Assembly (NCBI RefSeq): GCF_963855985.1
Contig: NC_087112.1
Location: 2,854,501-2,918,500, forward strand
Length of the DNA: 64,000 nucleotides
DNA from: Ostrinia nubilalis
Taxonomy: Eukaryota; Arthropoda; Insecta; Lepidoptera; Crambidae
Direction of reading: 5' to 3'
The translations under genes and the position numbers were made by a program. Below the pieces are notes generated by a model. The model ran no database searches. It was not told the origin of the DNA and worked only from the letters and a program-made list of their open reading frames with translations. Positions 10,068 through 21,255 of the stretch are shown piece after piece (positions within the stretch are counted from its first letter, which is position 1; each line of letters opens with the position of its first letter).

Positions 10068-11655
10068 CGATGTGAAGACTAACCTCTTTGAAACGACGAA
10101 GAAGAAAAAAAATTTTTTTTTAGTTTCAGGGAAGTCTCCACAGACGGCTCTGTTCTCCAGAAATATGCCGCCTAGCTGCGCAGACTATGCGCAAAAAGGC
10201 CGTCCTCGCAAACGCTCATTTTATCACATACGTTCCACGCGAGAAAGAGACAACAACATACCTTGACCAACACAACTTGACACTTTCCTTCAAGCACCTT
10301 CCTCGGAAAATGTATCAAACAAGAAAATCTTCAATACAAGTCATAGCTCAAGTTATACTGGTGACTCCTGCAAGAGAGTGACGTCGAACCTTTTTTGTCT
10401 TTGTTTATTATTGTATTGAAAGAGCGAGATAGCCACCTAATGGCAGAGATGGATCAGCTTTGGCTGATTTTTCGAATTTAAATACCGGACGGGCATTTTA
10501 ACGCATTAATTTCATATTAGATTGGCAATTATGATAAAAAATATAACAATAGAGGTTCGGAAAATTGGATGATATGTATTCAATACAGCAATATCGTAAT
10601 CCATACTAATAAATGGAAAGTAACTCTGTCTGTCTGTTACTTTTATACGTCTAAACGACTGAACCAATTTCGATTAAGAAATAGAATGGACCATGTACTT
10701 AGATAGACTTTTTATTGCTAAATGAAGGTGGTAAAATATGGCATGAAAGTTTATGGAAAATTAAGCCGTGTGCATGTTGACCTGTTAAAAGCTCATTTAT
10801 AAGCTTTTGTTAAAAAAATAGATTTTTAACGGGAGAAACGCGCACTATGCACACATTGGGTTGTCTGAGTGGTCTCATTCCGGGGGTCCTAGTTTCGATT
10901 TCCACTTGTGACATATTTAAAAAACTTTTGTATAATATTGTCCATTTGTCTTGGTTTGGGTATTGAGTCAACTTTTCAGGAAGGATCAAACTTTTTTACC
11001 GATTTAAAAAAAAGGAGGAGGTTCTCAATTCGAGTGTATGTTCTTTTAAATCTACTCGGCATAATATCTACGTCGATAGCTCATGAAACTGTACACGTTT
11101 ACTGCAAAGTAGCACATCTAGAACTAAGCTACGTAAAATACCACAGTGTCTAGCTGTATAATCTTGTAAAAAGTGTTATAGTTAGAACAACATTAAAACT
11201 AACAAACCTATCAAATGCTAGAAAGAAAAAATAATCCAAACTACGTTACCTTGTAAGACTTTTAAATTAACAATATCCAAGTATTATACGACTCGATCCA
11301 TAATTTATGAAGTTTGAGCTCAAAACATAAACGCGAAAGTTTTTCATAAATATATTAAGTAATTAAAAAAGACCGGATCACTTCATAAATAATCTTTCAG
11401 AATGTTACGAATAGTAAAAAAAAAGAAATGTAATTTTTAAGATCTTCCCGTACAATATTACTAATCTTAATTTGTATCTGCATTAATTACTAAAATAATA
11501 ATGTTGCGGGTAAAAAAGCAGCCAAGATTCGTACCATTGTTGATGAAGGCAAAAAATGGTTTTTTCTCAGGCTCCAATAATTACCGCAGGGAAGAGTTCG
11601 TACGAACTAAACAGCTTCTCGATTATTCCGTTAAATGTTTAATATCCTGATGTTC
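10068..11655. other. Non-coding stretch with a partial Helitron-like 5' part
   Basis: At about 10604-10735, ATACTAATAAATGGAAAGTA, CTCTGTCTGTCTGTTAC and GAACCAATTTCGATTAA match the 5' half of the Helitron-like element at 13.7 kb without its 3' end. Near 10862-10912 a tRNA-like B-box relic is possible. Nothing else was recognised. Confidence 0.4.
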
Positions 11656-11659
11656 GTTC

Positions 11660-11748
11660 GTTTCAGCCAAATGACGTCCACTGCTGGACAAAGGCCTCCC
11701 CCAAGGATTTCCATGACGACTGGTCCTGCGCTGTCCGCATCCAGTCCC
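11660..11748 (-). mobile_element. RTE-type LINE 3' fragment, cut by a MITE
   Basis: TTTCAGCCAAATGACGTCCA, CTGCTGGACAAAGGCCTCCC and CCGCATCCAG form the RTE tail signature on the complement. It ends abruptly at the left terminus of the family D MITE. Confidence 0.7.
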
Positions 11749-11933
11749 TAAGGCCCGGTTTTTTGATTCGTAGTTAAAATAACCAATAGTCAAATTTGAC
11801 AGATGTCAAATGACAAGTGGTTAAATATCAGAAAAAAAAAATTCCAACAATGGTTAGCTTGACTTTTAGTACATTTTTTAACTATTAGTTAACAATTTGT
11901 TATTTTAACTATGAATGAAAAAACTGGGCCTTA
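11749..11933. mobile_element. Family D MITE, copy 1
   Basis: Terminal repeats are TAAGGCCCGGTTTTTTGAT... and ...GAAAAAACTGGGCCTTA. The arms continue inward as GTAGTTAAAATAAC and GTTATTTTAACTATG. It is 185 bp, non-coding, and about 80% alike by eye to the copy at 30.8 kb. Confidence 0.85.
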
Positions 11934-12672
11934 ATCTATCAACATGGTAATATATCAACAATCATGTTAATAGGTTGTATGAGTGTCTAATATGTGAGAC
12001 TCTCTGGTCTGGAATGTTCGAAACCACTTCATGAATCGAAATTACTAGGGACAGAAAACGTCAAAATGAAGCAATTTTGAAATCACAACTGTCACGTTTG
12101 TAAGTAGGGTCTAGGGTTGAATTAAATTAATAAATTCGTAAACCTATCTGAACGATAATTGTCCAACAAATAAATAAATACTGCTTACTATGGTGTAATA
12201 ATATTTACAAAATATTTTGTTCTTCTGAAGGTGTTCCACTCAGCTGCAATTATTTTAGGCGAGTGCCCTAACAGGAACTCTAATAAAATTAGTATGATAT
12301 CCCATAATTTGAATTTATTGCATTGCTATGGAAAATCTACAACCAACGTTCAGGAAAATTACCATAACATTACATAGGTAAACTATCCACATAATAAATT
12401 TATTGTTTCCGTTAGAAACCGTTACTCACCATAGAATATGAATGAATTGTGCAGTAAATACCTATCTAAACAATTGAGTATGTTTCTATGTAGTTATAAT
12501 TTTTTTAGGCATCACTATTATTATAATAGCTTCTTGTCACAGAATGTCTTTATTCATCCAATTCTTTAGTAAATTTTTATACATCAGGGATAATGTACAA
12601 TTCTAATGGTGAAGGAATTTTTAAAATCGGTCCAGTATTAGGCATGACAAGTCTAATTTAAATTTTCTAATT
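11934..12672. other. AT-rich stretch with no recognised feature
   Basis: No gene, RNA gene or repeat boundary was found. Confidence 0.45.
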
Positions 12673-12950
12673 GTCCGCCTCTGTGGTCTAGTGGCTTCAG
12701 ACGCAGAGGTCCTGGGTTCGATTCCCAGTGGGGGCAGATTATTCTGTTCAGTTTGGTTGGTGGTAGGGCTTGTTCTAAGTCCGCCTGGCTAGCTACCACC
12801 ATCTTACCTAAGTCTGGCGCCATAACAACAATGTTAACAGCATTGTCGTGTTCCGGCAGTTAGAGGTAAGATAGCCAGTTCCTCCGTGGTTGAGGATTCC
12901 GACACCTTTGGCCTAATCGTCAAGAGCTTCCTCGTTGTGGATAAAAAAAA
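12673..12950 (+). mobile_element. tRNA-derived SINE, copy 1
   Basis: The tRNA-like head has A-box TGGTCTAGTGG and B-box GGTTCGATTCC (Pol III promoter). A unique body follows (GGTTGGTGGTAGGGCTTGTT; AACAATGTTAACAGCATTG palindrome), and it ends GTTGTGGATAAAAAAAATG. Compared with the two other copies, this head lacks about 12 bases between the A and B boxes. Confidence 0.8.
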
Positions 12951-13045
12951 TGTAACGTCCTTCTGTAGTGGAAAACTAAATAATCAAATGATGAATATAG
13001 GTTTTTCATCCTACAAAGGAGACTAATAGGCCTGATAATGAGGAT

Positions 13046-13190
13046 AGGATTTCCATAACGACCGGCCCTGCGGTGCCCACATCTAGGTTCTTCCAGCGAC
13101 CTTCACCAGATCTTCGGTCCACCTAGTGCGGGGCCTGCCCACGCAGCTTTAAGACGTACTTCCGGCCCGTGGTCGCCACTCGAGAACTGG
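13046..13190 (-). mobile_element. RTE-type LINE 3' fragment
   Basis: GGATTTCCATAACGACCGGC, ACCTTCACCAGATCTTCGG and GGTCCACCTAGTGCGGGGCC on the plus strand are the complement of the RTE C-terminal region (R-W-T-D-D-L-V-K type). Confidence 0.65.
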
Positions 13191-13214
13191 ATGTGGGCAG
13201 CGCACAACCGATCT

Positions 13215-13262
13215 TTATGGAAATCCTTGGGGGAGGCCTTTGTCCAGCAGTTTGGCTAATGC
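13215..13262 (+). mobile_element. RTE-type LINE 3' end scrap, opposite orientation
   Basis: ATGGAAATCCTTGGGGGAGG and CCTTTGTCCAGCAG are the sense version of the same tail, so two inverted RTE scraps sit side by side. Confidence 0.55.
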
Positions 13263-13682
13263 TTCAACCACAATAACGCGCGCAGATCGCCATCGCTGGC
13301 GCGTTCATGGCGCGATCAAAGGCCAATGACAGGTCGCGTGACGATAGGTCCTTAATTTTATTTCATTTTTAATTTAATTTAATTCGTAACTTAATTCAGC
13401 GAATGTACTATACAGCACCAATAATCAAAGTAGGTTGACAGAAGAAATTAACATTGTGCGAGTTATATAAACCGAGTCGATCGCAATCGGGGAAAGTCGC
13501 TGGTGGGAATCGATGGTTTTTGCCCACCATTGTCGCACCACGCGTGGGAACGCAAGGCGCGATGTTTAGCAATTGGAATGTTTGACTTGATTTTAGATTT
13601 TAAATCGATTATCTGCCTCTTAGATGAATCTAAGCCCGTTGTTTCTCTGAGAAGATGTAGAAAACCTGGAAATCTATACTTC

Positions 13683-13903
13683 TATGCTAATACTATAAAT
13701 GCGAAAGTAACTCTGTCTGTCTGTCTTGCTTTCACGCCTAACCATTGAACCGATTTTGATGAAAGGCACAGAGATAGTTTGAGTCCCGGAAAAGGTCATA
13801 GGATAGTTTTTATCCCGGTTTTTGAAACAGTAACGCGCGCGATAAAGTTTTTCTGTGACAGACAATTTCACGCGGGCGAAGCCGCGGGTGGAAAGCTAGT
13901 TTT
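13683..13903 (+). mobile_element. Helitron-like element (lepidopteran type), full-length
   Basis: It starts at TGCTAATACTATAAATGCG and includes TTGAACCGATTTTGATGA, AGTCCCGGAAAAGG and TTTTTATCCCGG. It ends with the GCGGGCGAAGCCGCGGG hairpin and CTAGT. It is the best-preserved copy of this family in the window and has no coding capacity. Confidence 0.7.
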
Positions 13904-14179
13904 CAATATGTTAGCCTTGGCACAGAATAAGTAATAGTACAGGTACAGAAGGATTACTCCGCAAGACGATTTAAATAAATGCGAGTCTTGCTACGACGCG
14001 ATACAGTGGAATTCAGCTCGCACAGCACTACGTACCTACAATTTTATTCACCTGCAAGTTTTGTCTCTTTCTATCGCGTGCCTCTGAACTCTTCTTACGC
14101 TGTTAGGGTTGCTGTCTAGTGAAAAAATAATTAATCTACTTATTTGTAATGAGGTACGTACGTATAAAGGTAGGCATTC

Positions 14180-14255
14180 ATTACGGAAAACCTTGGGAGA
14201 GGCCTTTGTCCAGCAGTGGACGTCATTTGGCTGAAACGAACGAACGCATTCTGAG
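14180..14255 (+). mobile_element. RTE-type LINE 3' end
   Basis: ACCTTGGGAGAGGCCTTTGT, CCAGCAGTGGACGTCATTTG and GCTGAAACGAACG form the sense-strand RTE tail. It encodes the family-typical QQWTSFG-like terminus. Confidence 0.65.
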
Positions 14256-14459
14256 CAGTAGTCATAGTAGGTTAGGTTCCTATACTATCCTAAGAATTAT
14301 TGATTACCTACATGGCCAACATACCTTTCAGCATCTTTGGAAAGCGAAAAAAAAAGATAAATCCGGTAGATTTCTTTTCGAATTTAAACACCCGAACGCC
14401 GCACAATATTTCTTTCTCTTTATGTCCATTTTTAAATAATACTTCGATCATAGAATTAT

Positions 14460-14620
14460 AATCATACTACAACGCACGCCAGCGTCCTGACGGGCGCGCG
14501 CGTGACACTCGACTGATATAATACCCGCCGGCGGGGCGCTTCGCTGTAGGTAATTATCGGATGTACCGCGCGGAGTGAGCCAGGCCTGGCCTTGGGCACT
14601 TCTTCGAAATCGCATTCTTC
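14460..14620. other. Isolated GC-rich segment
   Basis: This is a sharp GC rise (GACGGGCGCGCGCGTGACAC, CCCGCCGGCGGGGCGC). A minus-strand open frame covers it, but no domain or splice support was found. It could be a regulatory patch or a transposon terminus. Confidence 0.3.
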
Positions 14621-14623
14621 GGC

Positions 14624-16467
14624 TGATTCATATGGACAAATTTCAAATTCAATTTTAGGTTTGTAACATAGACTCATATGAAAATAGGTACACCCAATAA
14701 CATATATTTGGATAAGGGACTCGTTTTTGTAAAGTAGTTTTCAAGATATCGGCGTTCAAATATTTTGTGCCCATATGAATCAGAATTTGTTACATATTAA
14801 TCAAAAATAGAAATAAAATTTATAATCTTTATGTACAATTGGCTCTAAATTAAGAAAATAATCATATTATAACAAAAACAATGGTCTGTTGTTATAAAAA
14901 AATGCAACGATTCCACAATAATTCGTGAAAAAACATTTTTTTGAAACTTTACTATACATCCGTAATATTTTGTCATCATCATAATCATTTCAACTGAACA
15001 TAAGCCTCTCCCAAAGATTTCCATAATGACCGGTTGGTAGCGGCCTGCATCCTGCGCCTTCCTATAGGAGGACGTTCTACACTGAGCTTTCCGGCACGTG
15101 GCTTCCACTCCAGAAACGTGCTGTCCCATCGGCCATCATTTCTGTATACTATGTGTCCTGCCCATTATCACTTCAGCTTGCTAAAATATTGGACTATGCC
15201 ACCATGCGACTTTAGATCGTTTACTGATCTTTTCATTTCAGATTCGATTGCATAAAAAAACAAGCATAGTCCACTCCATAGTACACTATGCAACTTTGTG
15301 GTTCGTAAGCCTACAGTGAGAGGCCGCTTTTCAGTACAATTTGTCAGCACTGATAACACACACTGGATGTAGACTTTCATCTTATGGCACTAAGGTATTT
15401 TAGATGACTCTACCGAGCTTTATCACTTATCCAAGCTATTGTTGTTAAGACGTCCACCTACAAGGTGAAGAAAGTGAGATGAGCTTATAGAGGGTGTGGC
15501 AATGGTAATCAGTTAATCTCGAAATCTTTGGAGGCCTATGCTCAGCAGTACATATATTATTATGTGCTATGGATGCCATAAGTGTAGCTGAAATAATAAT
15601 AAAAATAAATAAATCGTTGGGCAATTTCATACAGCGCCATTTAGCCACAAAATAAGCAACAAATATGCTTGTGTTATGGTTGCTAGCTTAAAAGATATAC
15701 TACTTATTTACTGTTTAAACACATAAATTATTCTCACAAAAAAATGATAATGTATTTTTTTATTCATAACAAGACCGCAAACGCACCTGGTCTTAAGTGA
15801 GATGCAGTCTGGGATGTCATTCTTAGTTAAAAAAAACCCTTTTTTGGTGCCTGATAGACCAAAAACTAATTTAATTTATGATTCATATAGGGCCCTGACC
15901 ATATGAATCACGCACAGATAAATCAGATTTTTGCCTAAAATCGAGCAAAACTCGTCATACATACAGACTACAGGGTTGTCATTTTTCTACATGAATCTAT
16001 AACCCAAAAGCATCACAAGAAAGACAGATTAGATTTTTAATGTAAAAATGTAATTTTATAAAGTAGGCATTGTAATCAGCATGCCACCTGAACCAAGCAC
16101 AGATGAATCAAGTATTTGCCTTCGTCACACCGGGTTCTAAGCCAACCAGTTCCACGTCTGCCTTCTAGCTCATCCGTTGCAAGATGGGCTTGCCTCCACG
16201 CCAGAAACCAGACTCTCATGATTAAAACCTGACCAGTTATGGTCAAGAACAGCTCACGCCATATGAATCAGTATTTTACGCCGGACACTGCTTATTTATT
16301 TTTTTGCGAACACACTAACTTAATTAAAATTATGACACATTTTTTTCGTAGAAGGACAACTCATTAGCTTTCGAAATAATTTTAATTTATATTGATATAT
16401 CAAAAGGAAAATGCTACATTAACCATTTTGTTCCGGAAAATGGCCAACGGACACACCATATGAATCA
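14624..16467. repeat. Dispersed CATATGAATCA motif cluster
   Basis: The 11-mer CATATGAATCA (or complement) occurs at 14624-14634 (complement), 14772-14782, 15900-15910, 16260-16270 and 16457-16467. A 10-base partial complement lies at 15879-15888. The flanks do not resemble each other, so this is not a simple tandem repeat. Its role is unknown. Confidence 0.55.
14966..15142 (-). mobile_element. RTE-type LINE 3' fragment
   Basis: The plus strand shows TCATCATCATAATCATTTCA (complement of an ATG-repeat tail), AAGCCTCTCCCAAAGATTTC and TAGCGGCCTGCATCCTGCGC. The CAGTGGACGTCC block of the RTE tail has been lost. Confidence 0.65.
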
Positions 16468-17236
16468 GAGAATCACACTTCAAATATTTTTATTTTGTAA
16501 AAAGACAGCAATTATTTCAAAAATGTAATTTGCGCCAGATAGGGATAAAGCTAAGCTATACTAAAAAAAATATTGCATGCCATTTTGTTAGTTGGTTACA
16601 GAACTATACCCAAAGACATCGAAAATTTTGCCTCCGGAGAAATACCCCCTTACTATCTATTTTTCATAATCGGGAATACAAACAAGCATCGAAAAAATAA
16701 GTGGATTCTTCCAGTAAGATGTCGTAAGAGTCAAACTTCTGGCCAGCATGGCGTGTGTAGCGCAAATGCTACATTTGCGTTTAGTAACAAAAAGTCGTCT
16801 CTAGTGGAGAATAATGTCCTGATAATGACGATCCTCCATTTGCCTTTAGTAAATAGAGAAAATAGAAGAACATTTCCCTGCAGTGGGACAGTCCTTCTAA
16901 AGAATCTTCTTCGGCTAAAGCTTAGTGACTGATAAAATATTTGTACGTCTGCTTGCAGGCTGAATACATGGGAATCATAATTATTAGCTATAAGATCTGC
17001 TTTGTAAAACGAGCATGTAATTATGTATTCTAGCAAATAAATTATTGAATTTGAATTTGAATTTAGACAATTTATTTGGAGGTGACATTTGGACGGATGC
17101 TCGCCTCGAAAGAAAAATGGCTTGTATTCTTCTAAAGACTACTTATTTTGTGTCTTTGACATTTCATTTGGGAACTGCCTTCCTGGTTCTAAGGCACCAA
17201 GACAGTCTGGGGATTTCTGTATTCTTCTAAAAACTA
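15145..17236. other. Non-coding stretch
   Basis: No exon was recognised. A scrap of RTE tail may lie near 15525-15560. GAATTT occurs in tandem near 17046-17063. The open frames on both strands around 16573-17036 overlap one another and show no domain. Confidence 0.4.
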
Positions 17237-17378
17237 ACGCAAGTATTCACAAACGATGCTTGCTAGTGAAGCATCAAATCGAACGCCCAGCGTTGAATAG
17301 AGCTCTTTGATTGGTTTGCTTCACCCTGTGCGTCCACGCGCACTGTGAGACCTCATAGTAATTTGTGAATACGGGCGT
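17237..17378 (-). mobile_element. Family A MITE, copy 3
   Basis: It is the reverse orientation of the family: ACGCAAGTATTCACAAAC at the left, then AGAGCTCTTTGATTGG and GTGCGTCCACGCGCACTGTG, ending TTTGTGAATACGGGCGT. Confidence 0.85.
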
Positions 17379-18379
17379 AAATGATCTGATGATGATGATG
17401 ACGTACCTTTTAAAAGGACCAACGTCATTATATCACTGACATAAACGTCATACAACTACAAACGCTGACCGGTAGCAGCTAGACGTTAATTAAAACTGGC
17501 TAAAGGTCGCGCGATCAAGCGTGCGCGCGCGCAGGTTACTACACGATAGAGTTGAGGACAAAAAACTGTGGAGTCGACGCCTTTCTTTGCTTGTAAGTTT
17601 TATTTGAAAGAAAAGAAGAAATGCTCCATTCTTCTGACAAATGTTTTTTAACTAAAATCGTTTTTGTTGGCTTGTAGCTTGATTTTTTGTGCAATTTTTA
17701 ATTGAAAGAGACAGCTGTGTGGGTAGGTAGATACGTAAAGTGTTTTTATTGTTATACGAGAGTCATCATCTAATTTTCATTTTACAGTATCGTTCGATTT
17801 TATTATATTTGTTACAGTCAAAACTCATAATTTAATCGGTCAAAACCACTTTTGACTGCAAAAATTTACTTATTTATTTATTATATATTTATACACAATA
17901 TGACAGAGTAAAAGGTGTATATCCTTAAAAATCCTAAATTTTTCATCCCTTGATGATAGATACTACATATTACCTAACACTTTTTCTTACTCACTTCAGC
18001 CTATTTAGGTCCATTTTGTTTTTGCAGATAAAAAAACATTGTAAAAAAACTAAACACGTAGAAAAAACGCCTCCACCGCTCCCTTATTCCAAAGCCACTA
18101 CACGACCGGAACGGAAACGTTGACATTTCTATAAAAGATATGCACTTTAATTCTGCCCATCGCAAAAACAGGTGTTTTGATCGAAAGGTCAGCTGTAACC
18201 GCCGCTAGATAATTACTACTTAGACAATCAACCAGTTATAAATAATCACTTATCACTTCGCTGCGCATAGGCCTGGTACCTAGACTTTGGATTTTTTTAT
18301 TTTAATGAGCTACCTAGGTAAGTCGCATTCATTTAGGCACAATCCACGAAGTGAGTATATTGTCACCTTATGATGTACC
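17379..18379. other. Non-coding stretch with no recognised feature
   Basis: It is AT-rich with a short GCGCGCGC patch near 17520. No gene or bounded repeat was found. Confidence 0.45.
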
Positions 18380-18495
18380 TATTTGGAATGTTTGGAGTGC
18401 TGAAGGATACCAATGTTGGCCAAATTTCTCGCCATACTTATTTGGAACGTTTGAAGTTTTTTGAGACCAATGTTGGCCAAAGTTCTCACCGCACC
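18380..18495. repeat. Two-copy tandem duplication, ~59-bp unit
   Basis: Units at 18380-18438 and 18439-18495 both open with TATTTGGAA(T/C)GTTTG and contain ACCAATGTTGGCCAAA and TTCTC(G/A)CC. They diverge in the middle, so the duplication is not recent. Confidence 0.7.
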
Positions 18496-18939
18496 AATTG
18501 CCAATTAGTTCTCTAGGATATCGCCTTTAGAGACTGATGATGTCTCACACCCAGATGTCCCGGGTTCAATTCCTTATTCCTAAAACAGTTTTTTTGTTTC
18601 AGCTGCTAAAGTTAAAGATACCAGATGTAAGATAGCTAGTTCCTTAAAATATTATATTGGAACATGTATTATGCGCTCATATAAAACCAAATTGCAAAAG
18701 CTACATAAAGATGTAACTACTTTATGTGATAACTGTCATATTTATTAAAACTTAGTAGTTTGTGCCCGCGGTTGGCTTGAATTTGGATCTGAGACAGAAA
18801 CACTGTCACGCCTCCTTTTATTACTAAATCAGGAATATAAACTTTACTATTTTTTACTCTGGTTTCTTCTCTTTCTCTTTTTACGGTTTTTACGGTTTAG
18901 AGATTTACCAAACATCAACATTTTCAGTATTTTTGCGAG

Positions 18940-19386
18940 ACTTGACTTACTTGACTTATGGTTCTATGTCCCCTAGATGGGGCAGAGGGCGTCCACAACA
19001 GTCCTCCATCTCGTTCGGTCTTGAGCTTCTCGCTTGATCTCGCTCCTGGTTTTGCCGATCTTCTTAGCCTCGTCCGCTACAGTGCGCCGCCAAGTTTGCC
19101 TGGGTCGACCACGATTGCGTTTTCCTTGGGGATTCCAATCCAGAGCCTGCTTAGGGATGTGATCGGGGTCCCTTCGAAGAGTGTGGCCAATCCAGTTCCA
19201 CTTGCGGCGCTTGATCTGCTGGTCGATCGGAATTTCGTGGCAGCGTTCCAATAGCTCGACGTTGGAGATTTTCTCGGGCCAGTATATGCCGAGAATTCGG
19301 CGAAGGCAGCGGTTGATGAAGACCTGCAGCTGGTGCGAGATAACCTTGGTGACCTTCCACGTTTCACACCCATAGAGCAGAACGGA
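18940..19386 (-). pseudogene. 5'-truncated RTE-type LINE insertion with 9-bp target duplication
   Basis: The minus strand encodes the C-terminal part of an RTE-type reverse-transcriptase ORF: SVLLYGCETWK, RRILGIYWPEKISN, WIGHTLRRDPDHI, RGRPRQTWRRTVADEAKKIG, ending VVDALCPI and stop. A 3' tail of AAGTC-type repeats follows. Perfect 9-bp copies of TTTTGCGAG lie at 18931-18939 and 19387-19395, so the element starts at SVLLYG. The ATG nearby (19413) and the first few codons belong to flanking DNA. The frame is undisrupted, which suggests a fairly young insertion, but it is far too short to act. Confidence 0.85.
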
Positions 19387-19754
19387 TTTTGCGAGGCAAG
19401 TGACTAAATTCATCCATTCTCACAAACTTTCTTTAAATTAGAAGTAGGATATTCTTGCAGTCAACAGACTAATTTTATATGCGCTATAAATGCCATTTCC
19501 GCGCTTTGAGCAACCCTACTTAATTAATAAAGACTGTATAAAAGTATAATTAACATTTAGACATAATTGATCGCACCTACCGCACTGTGACGATGAAGAT
19601 GATATCTCGGTTTAAACACCTCGTATGAACTTGTGGAACTGGAAATAATAATATATTATTATCTTAGATACTAATAATAAACTGAAGAGTTTGTTTGATT
19701 GAACGCGCTTTTTTATGCAGAATAAGGCAGATATTTGATCGTAATCGCACCTGA

Positions 19755-20086
19755 AGGCTGAGTTTACATCAAAAGTCGTCACTAGTGAGCGCGTAAAAAA
19801 TTACATTAAATGTATGACGGATTGTACAGCGCCCCTAGCGGAATCTTTCAAGAACTAAAATTTTCATAAAAAATTTTAACGCGCTCACTATTTGAAGCCA
19901 AGCAAACTTGGCGGCGCACTGTGGCAGACGAGGCGAAGAAGATCGGCAAGACTTGGAGCGAGATCAAACACTTAGCTCAAGACCGAAAGCGATGGAGGAC
20001 TGTTGTGGACGCCCTCTGCCCCATCTAGGGGACATAGGACCATAAGTCAAGTCAAGTCACTATTTGAAGTAAAATCACACTAGGCC
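19755..20086 (+). mobile_element. Family C MITE, copy 2, split by an RTE insertion
   Basis: The left part (AAGGCTGAGTTTACATCAAA, GTCACTAGTGAGCGCGT, TGTACAGCGCCCCTAGCGG) runs to 19897. The right end (TATTTGAAGTAAAATCACAC) resumes at 20057. The 159 bp between them is a truncated RTE copy. Confidence 0.8.
19898..20056 (+). pseudogene. Very short RTE-type LINE 3' insertion with 13-bp target duplication
   Basis: The plus strand reads WRRTVADEAKKIGKTWSEIK, then LAQDRKRWRTVVDALCPI and stop, and ends with AAGTCAAGTCAAG. It is flanked by perfect 13-bp repeats TCACTATTTGAAG (19885-19897 and 20057-20069). It belongs to the same family as the copy at 18.9-19.4 kb but is inserted in the opposite direction. 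Confidence 0.88.
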
Positions 20087-20149
20087 TGATGTTAAGTGAA
20101 AACTGTCTAGGATGGTAAAGTACATAATCTGCCCTGTAAGTGCTTATTC

Positions 20150-20351
20150 ACACTCGCCTTGAACTCAGGAACTACTGGTCCGATTTTGAAAAAAACATTT
20201 TTGTTAGATAGCCCATTTATCGAGGAAGGCTTTGGGCTATTTTACATCACCCTACAACCAATAGGGGCAGAGCAGTAAAGAGAAATGTTGCAAAAACTGA
20301 AAAGATTATTCAAACCATTTTCACGCGTACGAAGTCGCGGGCACAGCTAGT
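20150..20351 (+). mobile_element. Helitron-like element, diverged
   Basis: AACTACTGGTCCGATTTTGA is the internal signature. It ends with CGTACGAAGTCGCGGGC, ACAGCTAGT, the hairpin-plus-CTAG 3' end. The 5' end is unclear. Confidence 0.5.
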
Positions 20352-20660
20352 ATTATTGTATTCTCATATAATCACGCTATATCAATTAGTATTAGGAGGT
20401 AATTAGTAAGTAAAGATTTCACGGTTTTAAAGCTGTTTGTTTTACGGTTTCATGGTTTGAAAAAGCTTTGGGTGACCCCAAAAGCTTTTTGTGAAGCTTT
20501 CTTGATCGGGGGGTTCTAAGTTTGATTGTGTATTCTATACTTTGAGTTTGGTTAAGACTTGCAGGCTTAAATGAAGATCCTAATTTCTTCTGACTTCAGA
20601 GGATTTTTTTGACATTCAGATTTAAAAATAATACAAAAATCTAATAAGTATTAAAAACTA

Positions 20661-20803
20661 ACGCCCGTATTCACAAACATTACTATGGGGTCACACAGTG
20701 CGCGTGGACGCACAGGGTGACACATTAACCAATCACAGAGCTCTGTTCAACGTTGAGCGTTCGATTTGCTGCTTCAACAAGCATCGTTTGTGAATACGGG
20801 CGT
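20661..20803 (+). mobile_element. Family A MITE, copy 4 (both ends intact)
   Basis: It has perfect terminal repeats ACGCCCGTATTCACAAAC and GTTTGTGAATACGGGCGT. It is flanked by TA on the left and AA on the right (reading ...CTAACGCC and GGGCGTAAG...), compatible with a TA or TAA target. Confidence 0.9.
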
Positions 20804-21255
20804 AAGACTTTGACTACGAAAAACATGCGTTGAATATAATTATAACATAAGAATATTTTTACCTAAAACTTTCTGCGGTAAAGTTTTTATTAATATAATA
20901 ATTATTACCAACGTAAAAGTGGAAATCATTTGAGGAGACCTAAGCTCTGTCGTCGACGTCCTGTGGTGAACTGATGATGATGAACGTAACAGTAGTTCCA
21001 TATTGATCAGTTTTTCAGACCACCCTGTATGTAACCCCAAGGTAGATGACCGGGCAAGAGGTCATGTGAACAATATTCCACAATTTATGGACACCTGTCA
21101 CATAATGCCAACACAGCTTGCACTGTCCGAGCTTCGTTGCTTGCTAAGTAGGTGTTTAACTCTATAGTTAGCTTTATAAGAGTTCCGTAGTAAAATAAGG
21201 AACCTTTTAGTTTCACCAAATTCATTCAGCATGCTATTTATAGATCTAGATCTAA
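20804..21255. other. Non-coding stretch
   Basis: A scrap resembling an RTE tail (CGACGTCCTGTGGTGAACTG then ATGATGATG) lies near 20953-20983. Nothing else was recognised. Confidence 0.4.

Noticed and set aside
16573..17036. Overlapping open frames of 119 and 101 codons on opposite strands
   Set aside because: No recognisable motif. Both cover the same DNA, so at most one could be real, and neither has splice or codon evidence.
19387..19413. ATG and first codons of the RTE frame (MNLVTCLAK)
   Set aside because: These bases lie outside the 9-bp target duplication and belong to flanking host DNA.
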